Shown piece after piece: positions 37,017 through 43,818 of a stretch of DNA of 64,000 nucleotides. The stretch is from Streptomyces venezuelae (GTDB lineage: Bacteria > Actinomycetota > Actinomycetes > Streptomycetales > Streptomycetaceae), in NCBI RefSeq assembly GCF_008642315.1, contig NZ_CP029192.1, positions 2,790,001 to 2,854,000 on the forward strand, given 5' to 3'. The translations under genes were made by a program, and so were the position numbers. The notes beneath the pieces were generated by a model. The model was given only the letters and a program-made list of their open reading frames with translations, was not told the origin of the DNA and searched no databases. The first letter of the stretch is position 1; every line of letters begins with the position of its first letter.

Positions 37017-38213
37017 TCAACGGAAGATCCCGGTGTGCCCGAGGGAGTAGCGGCCCGGCTGTGGGTACACCGCGAGGCCGTGCGGTCCGTTGCCGACCGG
37101 GATGCGGGCCAGCTGGACTCCGGTCCGGGTGTCGATGGCGTACACCTCGGAGTCGTAACGCCCCGACAGCCAGAGGGTGTTGCCGTCCGCCGAGACACCT
37201 CCCATGTCGGGGCTGCCGCCGTCCGGGAGCTTCCACTTCTTGGTGAGCCTGTTCTTCGGGAAGTCGAAGACGGAGATGGTTCCCTCGCCCCGGTTGGAGA
37301 TGTACATCTCCTTGGAGTCGCGGCTGACGTACAGGCCGTGGCAGCCCCTGCCCGTGCGCATCAGCTTCGGTTCCGTGAACTTGTCGCCGTCCAGGACCCA
37401 CATGCCGTGCGCCATCATGTCGGCGATGTAGAACGTCTTGCCGTCGGGCGACATCTTCACGTCCTGCGGCATGGCGCCCTTGAAGGGGATCTTCTGCTGG
37501 CCGACGACCTCCATCTTCTCCGTGTCGACCTTGAGGAGTTCGCCGGAGAACTCGCAGGACACGATGAAGTAGCGGCCGTCCATGGAGAAGTCGGCGTGGT
37601 TGACGCCGGCGCAGGTGACGGGGACGGTCTTGTCGCGGTTCATGGTCTTCGGGTCGCGGAAGACGAGTTCGCGGTCCATGGACGCCATGACGATCGCGTG
37701 CTTGCCGTTCGGCGTGAAGTAGAGGTTGTACGGGTCGGAGACCTCGACCGTACGGCCCGTCCTGCCGGTGACCGGGTCGATGGCGGTGAGGCTGTCGCCG
37801 AGGTCGTTGTTGACCCAGAGCGTCTTCATGTCCCAGGAGGGGACGACGTGCTGCGGCTGGTTGCCGACCTTGATGGTCTCGATGACCTCGAACTTCTTCG
37901 GGTCGATGACCGACACCGTGTTGGACTCGGTGTTGGGGACGTAGACGCGCTGCAGGAACTTCTTGGCCACGGGCTGGAGCGCGTTGGGCCGGTCGGCGGC
38001 GTACGCGTCCTTGGGGTCGAGCACCGGCGGCATGCCGGGCAGGCCGGGTGCCGCCTTCGGCCTGGCGGGCTTGCGGACGCCTTCGGTGCCGAGGGCTTCG
38101 GTGTCGCCCTTGCCGCTGCCGCAGCCCGCGAGGGCGGCGAGGACGGCGCCGGCGGCGAGCACGGCCGCGGTGCGTTTGGTGGCGGTGAACGTCTCGTTCG
38201 GGATCAGGGGCAT
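37017..38213 (-). CDS. YncE-like beta-propeller lipoprotein
   Basis: 398 aa, ATG 38213. Lipoprotein signal: TKRTAAVLAAG, hydrophobic core and LAGC (Cys31), then a Gly/Pro-rich linker. Body is a seven-bladed propeller of YVTN type (VYVPNTESNTVSVIDP, TLWVNNDLGDSLTAIDP, MYISNRGEGTISVFDF, TLWLSGRYDSEVYAIDT). Such surface proteins bind or present ligands; no catalytic site was recognised. Start overlaps the upstream deacetylase-like stop by one base (TGATG), indicating translational coupling. Confidence 0.88.
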   Translation of the reverse strand: MPLIPNETFTATKRTAAVLAAGAVLAALAGCGSGKGDTEALGTEGVRKPARPKAAPGLPGMPPVLDPKDAYAADRPNALQPVAKKFLQRVYVPNTESNTVSVIDPKKFEVIETIKVGNQPQHVVPSWDMKTLWVNNDLGDSLTAIDPVTGRTGRTVEVSDPYNLYFTPNGKHAIVMASMDRELVFRDPKTMNRDKTVPVTCAGVNHADFSMDGRYFIVSCEFSGELLKVDTEKMEVVGQQKIPFKGAMPQDVKMSPDGKTFYIADMMAHGMWVLDGDKFTEPKLMRTGRGCHGLYVSRDSKEMYISNRGEGTISVFDFPKNRLTKKWKLPDGGSPDMGGVSADGNTLWLSGRYDSEVYAIDTRTGVQLARIPVGNGPHGLAVYPQPGRYSLGHTGIFR

Positions 38214-39001
38214 CAGGTCAGCAGCTCCGTGGTCGTGACCGCGCGCAGGCCGCGGCGTTCCAGTTCTTCCAGGACGGCGGGCAGGGCGGCGACCGTGTCC
38301 GCGTACCCGAAGTGCAGGCTCACGACGGATCCCTCGCGGATCTCGCCCGCGACGGTGCGGGTCACGGCGGGGGCGCCCGGTGACGTGAAGTCGAGGGAGT
38401 CGACGTCGTACGAGAGGACGTGCGGGTAGCCCGCGCGGTGGGCGAGGCGTTCGACGAGGGGGGTCGCCGTCCGGGCGCGCGAGGGGCGGAACCAGGTGCC
38501 GATGGAGCCGGTGAGACGGCGCAGGCGGTCCGCGCAGCCGGTGATCTCGGCGTGGGCCTCGGCCTCGGACATGGCGTTGATGTCGAGGTGGTGGTGGGTG
38601 TGGTTGCCCAGGTCGTGGCCGCCGTCGAGGATGCGGCGCGCCAGGTCGGGATGTGCGTCGAGCCAGCTGCCGACGGCGAGCACGGTGATCTTCGCGCCGG
38701 CCTGCTCCGCCTGGGCGAGGAGTGCCTTCGCGGTGGCGGGGTCACCCTGGCCGTGGAAGGTGAGGGCGACCTGGGGGCGGGTGCGGGGGCCGTGGCCGAT
38801 CTGGCCGGGCGCCCCGGGGAAGCGGCGGGGTGCGGGGGCGGCGGCCGGGGCGGGCCTGGCCGGGCGGGGGGTCGTGGTGGCGGGCGGGCGGTCGCGTGCG
38901 GGGGCGGCGGGGCCGGTCGCGGCGCACCCGGTGGTGAGCGCGCCCGCGGCGACCAGGCCGGCGCCCGCGCGCAGGGCTCTGCGGCGGTCGGTCTCGATCA
39001 C
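38213..39001 (-). CDS. Polysaccharide deacetylase-like lipoprotein lacking the metal-site Asp pair
   Basis: 262 aa from GTG 39001; an ATG at 39025 would add eight residues, neither has a good ribosome site. N-terminus has a twin-arginine-like DRRRALRAG and LTTGC lipobox, then an Ala/Pro-rich linker. NodB-like domain: ALTFHGQGDP (canonical form is TFDDGP), GNHTHHH (the HxxxH motif), WFRPSRARTA and VLSYDVDSLDF. The Asp pair of motif 1 is replaced by His-Gly, so normal metal binding and catalysis are doubtful. Coupled to the propeller lipoprotein, suggesting a joint surface role. Confidence 0.8.
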   Translation of the reverse strand: MIETDRRRALRAGAGLVAAGALTTGCAATGPAAPARDRPPATTTPRPARPAPAAAPAPRRFPGAPGQIGHGPRTRPQVALTFHGQGDPATAKALLAQAEQAGAKITVLAVGSWLDAHPDLARRILDGGHDLGNHTHHHLDINAMSEAEAHAEITGCADRLRRLTGSIGTWFRPSRARTATPLVERLAHRAGYPHVLSYDVDSLDFTSPGAPAVTRTVAGEIREGSVVSLHFGYADTVAALPAVLEELERRGLRAVTTTELLT

Positions 39002-39218
39002 CGGACCATTTAATGGGAAAAACATGGAAAAGATGCTGATTGCCCGCTTCGGCGGTGTTACGGGTCGGATCCCCGTGCGGGCGACCCCCCTGTCGCCCCT
39101 TGCTTATCGCCTGCCACAGCCTCCACTTAACCAGCGTTTACCAGGCAGGTGTCCCATCTCACCAAGGATTCACCTCTAAACTGTTATGGTTTGCCCGTAT
39201 TTCATCCCTTACGAGACT

Positions 39219-39247
39219 TTGGATCGGGGACGCCCGTCTGCCATAGT
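39219..39247 (+). promoter_or_regulatory. Plus-strand promoter-like element (TTGGAT-17-CATAGT)
   Basis: TTGGAT at 39219-39224 and CATAGT at 39242-39247 with a 17-base spacer, resembling a housekeeping promoter. No plus-strand gene follows, so it may drive a non-coding RNA. Confidence 0.45.
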
Positions 39248-39253
39248 CGGAGA

Positions 39254-39367
39254 CACGACCCCCATTGACCCGGGCTCAGGTCGTCTCGGCGGCCGTGGAC
39301 CACACCCCACTGTCCACGCCGCTTCACGAAGGCCCCCTCGCGCCGACCACGGCAGCCGGGGGCTTTC
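39254..39367 (+). ncRNA. Possible small RNA ending at a terminator hairpin
   Basis: Predicted from ~39254 (about seven bases after the -10) to the hairpin end. GAGACACGACC near 39250 can pair with GGTCGTCTC near 39279-39287, and the 3' end forms GAAGGCCCCC...GGGGGCTTTC. No open frame with ribosome site was found. The transcript is inferred; it was not matched to a known RNA family. Confidence 0.35.
39328..39367. terminator. Terminator hairpin downstream of the RsbW-like gene
   Basis: GAAGGCCCCC (39328-39337) pairs with GGGGGCTTTC (39358-39367), ten positions with one G-T pair, loop 20. It lies six bases beyond the minus-strand gene's stop (39373) and could also end the proposed plus-strand RNA. 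Confidence 0.6.
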
Positions 39368-39372
39368 GCGTA

Positions 39373-39876
39373 TCAGCGGTCGGCCGCCCGCATCTCGAAC
39401 CACGTCGTCTTGCCGCGCGGCAGCAGATCCACGCCCCACCGGTCCGAGAGCTTGTCGACGAGGAAGAGGCCGCGGCCGCTCAGGTCCATCTCGTGGACGG
39501 GGAGCAGACAGGGCAGCCCGCGCGACGGATCGCGGACCTCGACCCGGATCCAGCCGCGCCGCCGCTGCATGCGCAGGCCGAAGACGCGGGCGCCGGTGTG
39601 CCGCACGGCGTTCCCGACGAGTTCGGAGACGAGGAGGACGACGTCCTCGGTGAGCTTCGGGGAGAGCCCCCAGTGGCGCAGGACCACGACCTGGGCGAGG
39701 CGGCGCGCGATGGCGGCGGACTCCGGGCGCGACGGCAGCGGGACCTCCGCGTCCGTGGGATTGCCGAACAACTCGAGCGCCTTCAGCGCGTGTTCGTCCT
39801 CAACCGCCGGCGACCAGCGCGCCGCGGTCGCACTGCCGTGCCGCCGCGGCCGTTCGTCACCCTCCAGCCCCGCCAT
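39373..39876 (-). CDS. RsbW-like ATP-binding protein (serine-kinase/anti-sigma type)
   Basis: 167 aa, ATG 39876. HATPase_c (GHKL) fold: N-box LVSELVGNAVRHTG near residue 85, the G1-like segment VEVRDPSRGLP and the G2-like GRGLFLVDKLSDRWG. This is the layout of the small Streptomyces ATP-binding regulators related to anti-sigma factor RsbW. No anti-anti-sigma or sigma gene is adjacent, so its partner is unknown. Cytoplasmic. Confidence 0.87.
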   Translation of the reverse strand: MAGLEGDERPRRHGSATAARWSPAVEDEHALKALELFGNPTDAEVPLPSRPESAAIARRLAQVVVLRHWGLSPKLTEDVVLLVSELVGNAVRHTGARVFGLRMQRRRGWIRVEVRDPSRGLPCLLPVHEMDLSGRGLFLVDKLSDRWGVDLLPRGKTTWFEMRAADR

Positions 39877-39929
39877 GCCCCCATCATGGCCGCCCGGAGC
39901 GCTCTCCGTGGCCGTTCCGGCGGAATAAG

Positions 39930-39956
39930 CCCCCCGGAACCATCCATTCCGGGGGG
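39930..39956 (-). terminator. Strong hairpin downstream of the crotonase gene
   Basis: CCCCCCGGAA (39930-39939) and TTCCGGGGGG (39947-39956) form a perfect ten-pair stem with a seven-base loop, 194 bases downstream of the minus-strand crotonase stop and 54 bases upstream of the RsbW-like start. No T-run. A near palindrome, ATGCC-TAT-GGCAT, lies at 39967-39979 and could be an operator. Confidence 0.55.
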
Positions 39957-40149
39957 CGCGCTTGACATATGCCTATGGCATTCAATAGCCATTTCAGCAG
40001 GCGTGACCTGCGATGACTTCCCGCTTACGCATGATCACTCAAAGCTTTTCGACGGGTGTACTTAAGGCTCAGTTAAGTCGTCCATAATCCGCCCCATCGA
40101 GCGACCCCGCCGCTGACGCCTCTTCAACTTGGCGCACACTCGGACCAGT

Positions 40150-40917
40150 TCAGACGAACTTCGCCTTGCCCGGGCCCTCCTCGACGAAGCTCCGCATGCC
40201 CCGCTCGCGGTCCTCGGTCGCGAACAGGCCTGCGAACCACGTCCGTTCGATGGCGAGGCCCGTGTCGATGTCCGTCTCCAGGCCCGCGTCGATCGACTCC
40301 TTGGCGGCGCGCAGCGCGACGGCCGGGCCCCGCGCGAGGCGTGCGGCCCACGCGTGCGCCTGCTCGTACACCTCGACGGCGGGCACGACGCGGTCAACCA
40401 GGCCCATGGCGAGCGCCTCGTCGGCCTTCACGTGGCGGCCGGTGAAGATGAGGTCCTTGGCCTTGGACGGGCCGACGAGCCGGGCCAGGCGCTGGGTGCC
40501 GCCCGCGCCGGGGATGACCCCGAGCAGGATCTCCGGCTGGCCGAGCTTGGCGTTGTCCGCGGCGATGCGGAAGTCGGCGCAGAGGGCGAGCTCGCAGCCG
40601 CCGCCCAGCGCGTAGCCGGTGACGGCGGCGACGACGGGCTTGGGGATGCGTGCGACGGCGGTGAAGGACTCCTGGAGGGCCCCGGAACGCACGATCATGG
40701 CCGCGTGGTCCATGTCCTGCATCTCCTTGATGTCCGCGCCCGCCGCGAACACCTTCTCGCCGCCGTAGATCACGACGGCGCGCACGTCGTCGCGCCGCGC
40801 CGCCTCCTCGGCGAGCTCCTTGAGGCGGTCCTGGGTCGCGATGTCCAGGGCGTTCATCGGGGGACGGTCGAGCCGGATCGTGCCGACGCCTTCGGCGACT
40901 TCGAGGGTTGCAGTCAT
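40150..40917 (-). CDS. Enoyl-CoA hydratase/isomerase-family protein (crotonase)
   Basis: 255 aa, ATG 40917. Crotonase fold: AAGADIKEM (oxyanion hole), GYALGGGCELALCADFRIA with catalytic-type Glu, and GQPEILLGVIPGAGGTQRL with the second Glu, which supports true enoyl-CoA hydratase chemistry in fatty-acid beta-oxidation. Length is normal. It stands alone between intergenic regions, with no acyl-CoA dehydrogenase next to it, so the exact substrate is unknown. Confidence 0.93.
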   Translation of the reverse strand: MTATLEVAEGVGTIRLDRPPMNALDIATQDRLKELAEEAARRDDVRAVVIYGGEKVFAAGADIKEMQDMDHAAMIVRSGALQESFTAVARIPKPVVAAVTGYALGGGCELALCADFRIAADNAKLGQPEILLGVIPGAGGTQRLARLVGPSKAKDLIFTGRHVKADEALAMGLVDRVVPAVEVYEQAHAWAARLARGPAVALRAAKESIDAGLETDIDTGLAIERTWFAGLFATEDRERGMRSFVEEGPGKAKFV

Positions 40918-41005
40918 GGCAGCAGGTTAACGGGGACTAACGACACCGGGCCCGGTGCACTTGGTCACAGTGCGCCGGGCCCGGTACGGAAGGGTGCAGG
41001 CGGGC

Positions 41006-42253
41006 CTACGCCTTCCACTCCTCCCACGACATGTTCCAGCCGTTGAGACCGTTGTCCGGCTGGATCTTCTTGTCCGCGGAGTTCTTCACCACGACGACGT
41101 CGCCGATGAGCGAGTTCTCGAAGAACCATCCGGCGGGCGTCTTCTTGCTGTAGCCGCCGCGCACGTCGCTCAGGCCTATGCAGCCGTGGCTGGCGTTGGT
41201 GTTGCCGAAGGCGCCGCCCGACCAGTAGTTGCCGTGGAGGAACGTGCCGGAGGTCGACAGGCGCATGGCGTGCGGGACGTCCTTGATGTCGTACTCGCCG
41301 CCGAAGCCGACGGTCTCGCCGTTCATCCGGGTCACCTGCAGCTTCTCGCTGATGACCATCTCGCCGTTGTACGTGGTGGTGCCGGGGGCGCCCGCCGTGA
41401 TCGGGATCTTCTTGATCTGCTCACCGTCGCGGACGACCTTCATGTGGTGCGTCTTGGCGTCGACCGTGGAGACCTGGCTGCGGCCGATGGTGAACTTCAG
41501 GGTCTTGGCCTGCTTGCCGTAGACACCCGGGCGGCCCTCGACGCCGTCGAGGTTGAGCTTGACGGTGACCTTCGTGCCGGCCTTCCAGTATTTCTCCGGG
41601 CGGAAGTCCAGGCGGTCGTTGCCGAACCAGTGGCCCTCGACCGGCACGGACGGCTCGGTCTTGATCTCGACGGCCTTCTCGACCGCGTCCGGGTCGGTGA
41701 TGCCGCGCGTGAAGTTGACCGAGAACGGCATTCCGACGCCGACCTTCGAGCCGTCCTCCGGAGTGAACTGCCCGATGAAGGTGTTCTTCGGGGTCAGTGT
41801 CGTGAAGACGGTGTCCTTGGCGGACGCGCGGCCCTCGGAGTCCTTGGCCACGGCGTGGACCTTGTACTTGGTGGCGGCCGCGAGGTGGTGGGCCGGCGTC
41901 CAGCTGGTCCCGCCCGACGTGATCTTGCCGGGCACCGGATTGCCCTTGTTGTCCTCCACCTTGACCTCGGACAGCTTGCCCTTGGCTGCGGCTATCTTCA
42001 GTGCGCCACTGGTGGCCACCGCGTCCGCGCCGTCCTTGGGGGCTATCGTGACGACCGCCGCCGAGGGGGCGTTCTTGTCCGCCTTGTCCTTGCCGTCACC
42101 GCCGCCCGCGTCCGAACCCCCGCCGCACGCCGCGACGAACAGCAGCGTCGCCCCGGACGCCACCGCCGTCAGTGTCCTCGCTGTTCCGGCGCCCCGCCGC
42201 CGAGCGCGCTTGCGCGCGCCAACCGACGTCCCCGATATCGGTCGCCCGTTCAC
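41006..42253 (-). CDS. L,D-transpeptidase lipoprotein (first of a tandem pair)
   Basis: 415 aa from GTG 42253, with GAGGGGAG about nine bases upstream. Lipoprotein signal (ARKRARRR, hydrophobic core, VAAC). Two bacterial Ig-like domains follow (residues ~60-260) with VNFTRGITDPD and LDFRPEKYW, and a YkuD catalytic domain at ~265-400 with HGNYWS and SHGCIGLSDVRGG (catalytic Cys). It cross-links peptidoglycan stem peptides (3-3 bonds), as in LdtMt2-type enzymes. Similar in order to the next gene. Confidence 0.93.
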   Translation of the reverse strand: MNGRPISGTSVGARKRARRRGAGTARTLTAVASGATLLFVAACGGGSDAGGGDGKDKADKNAPSAAVVTIAPKDGADAVATSGALKIAAAKGKLSEVKVEDNKGNPVPGKITSGGTSWTPAHHLAAATKYKVHAVAKDSEGRASAKDTVFTTLTPKNTFIGQFTPEDGSKVGVGMPFSVNFTRGITDPDAVEKAVEIKTEPSVPVEGHWFGNDRLDFRPEKYWKAGTKVTVKLNLDGVEGRPGVYGKQAKTLKFTIGRSQVSTVDAKTHHMKVVRDGEQIKKIPITAGAPGTTTYNGEMVISEKLQVTRMNGETVGFGGEYDIKDVPHAMRLSTSGTFLHGNYWSGGAFGNTNASHGCIGLSDVRGGYSKKTPAGWFFENSLIGDVVVVKNSADKKIQPDNGLNGWNMSWEEWKA

Positions 42254-42461
42254 GATCTCGTCTCCCCTCGCACGGCCTGATCCAGGCCCGCACCCCAGTG
42301 CACCTGCGCGTTTCGGACACGCGCAAGCGTTAGATAACCACACGGTTCCCGGGGAACAGTCCCCGCCAATGTCACCGTTCAGTTCCAACTGCCCCTTGGG
42401 TGCGGGCGGACCAAGATCACCTGGTGGTTCCGAGCCGGTCACCTGGCGATCACCCGGAGGA
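42254..42461. other. Gap between the two L,D-transpeptidase genes
   Basis: 208 bases containing the promoter of the first L,D-transpeptidase (minus strand) and the 3' end of the second. TCACCTGG is repeated at about 42417 and 42439. No terminator hairpin or operator was confidently identified. Confidence 0.35.
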
Positions 42462-43664
42462 TCAGGCGTTCTTCACCCAGTCCTTCCATTCCATGTTCCA
42501 GCCGCCGAGACCGTTGTCAGGAGCGACTTTCTTGTCATTGCTGTTGATCACTTCGACGACGTCCCCGATGAGGCTCCGGTCGAAGAACCAGCCCGCGGGC
42601 GTCCGTGAGCTGCCGCCCTTCACATCGCGCAGGCCCACGCAGCCGTGGCTGACATTGGTGTTGCCGGGGGCGTCCGGCGACCAGTAGTTGCCGTGCAGGA
42701 AGGTGCCCGAGGTCGTGAGGCGCATGGCGTGCGGGACGTCGGGGATGTCGTACTCGCCGCCGAAGCCGACGGTGCGGCTGTTCATGCGGGTCACCTCCAG
42801 CATCTCCGTCACCACCATCTTCCCGTTGTACGTGGTGGTCTTGGGAGCGCCCGCGGTGATCGGCACGGTGGAGAGCACCTCGCCGTCCCTGCGCACCTCC
42901 ATGGTGTGCTCGGCGGCGTCGACCAGGGACTGCTGGTCGCGGCCGACGGTGAAGGTGAAGCTCTTGTCCTGGAGGCCGTAGACCCCGGGGGCCGCCTGGA
43001 CGTCGCGCAGACGCAGGGCGACGGTGACCTTCGTGCCGGGCTTCCAGTACTTCTCGGGGCGGAAGTCCACCCGGCTCTTGCCGAACCAGTGCGGGCGGAT
43101 GTCGACGTCCGGGTGCGCGGTGACGTGGATGGCACGCTGGACCGCCTCGCGGTTCTCGACCTCCCGGTTGAACTCAAGGGAGACGATCATGCCGGTGCCG
43201 ACGGTGGCGCGGTTCTCCGGTGCCACGTATCCGATGAAGCGCTCGTCGGGGACGTACGTACGGAAGGTGGTGTGCCGGGCGGAGCGGCGGCCGTGGCCGT
43301 CCATGGCGACGGCGTCGACCTCGTACATGGCGGCGAGCGCCAGCGGCCCGCGGTCGAGGGGGCGCCACGTCATGCCGTCCTCGTCGATGCGGCCCGGTAC
43401 GTCGAACTCCTGTGCGTCCTGCGTCCGGACGACCTTCACCGACTCCAGGCGCCCGTCGGGCACCGTCACCTCCAGACGTTCGTCCGCCTTGACCCCCTTG
43501 CTGTCGTCGTCGGGTGACACCCGGATCGCGTCCGCCGGCGAGCGGGGCTTCCCCATCAGCCCGTCGACCCCGCCGGAGGAACAGCCCGCCAGCAGCCCCG
43601 CCCATGTCAGTACCGCGGCCAGCGCGGCCCCTGCGCGCCGTGCGCGCCTCGCATCCTGTCTCAC
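42462..43664 (-). CDS. L,D-transpeptidase lipoprotein (second of a tandem pair)
   Basis: 400 aa from GTG 43664. Lipoprotein signal with ARRARRAG and LAGC (Cys near 27). Ig-like region with VSLEFNREVENREAVQ and VDFRPEKYW, followed by the YkuD domain with HGNYWSPDAPGNTN and SHGCVGLRDV. The two Ldt proteins share domain order and long motifs (GFGGEYDI, MRLTTSGTFLHGNYW) and clearly arose by duplication. Divergent from glgX; the 154-base gap (43665-43818) should hold both promoters. Confidence 0.93.
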   Translation of the reverse strand: MRQDARRARRAGAALAAVLTWAGLLAGCSSGGVDGLMGKPRSPADAIRVSPDDDSKGVKADERLEVTVPDGRLESVKVVRTQDAQEFDVPGRIDEDGMTWRPLDRGPLALAAMYEVDAVAMDGHGRRSARHTTFRTYVPDERFIGYVAPENRATVGTGMIVSLEFNREVENREAVQRAIHVTAHPDVDIRPHWFGKSRVDFRPEKYWKPGTKVTVALRLRDVQAAPGVYGLQDKSFTFTVGRDQQSLVDAAEHTMEVRRDGEVLSTVPITAGAPKTTTYNGKMVVTEMLEVTRMNSRTVGFGGEYDIPDVPHAMRLTTSGTFLHGNYWSPDAPGNTNVSHGCVGLRDVKGGSSRTPAGWFFDRSLIGDVVEVINSNDKKVAPDNGLGGWNMEWKDWVKNA

Positions 43665-43818
43665 GTGGGTCCCAACGACCGTCCCCCTGCCGGGGAAACG
43701 TGAGTGCGACGCGTGCGGTGGGCAGAACCATGGGGAGGACGACGTATGGGGAGCCGCGGCCGGGACGCCGCACGCCCTTCTTCGCGCGTCGACCGACGGA
43801 GCCGCGGGAGGCCGACAG

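Larger units (their letters stand above)
39002..39372. other. Intergenic region between the deacetylase-like and RsbW-like genes
   Basis: 371 bases without a protein gene. The left part is AT-richer and should contain the deacetylase promoter. The right part holds a plus-strand promoter-like element and a terminator hairpin, reported separately as a possible small RNA. No other recognised feature. Confidence 0.4.

Noticed and set aside
37017..39001. An active chitin or peptidoglycan deacetylase
   Set aside because: The Asp pair of motif 1 is replaced, so ordinary deacetylase activity should not be asserted.
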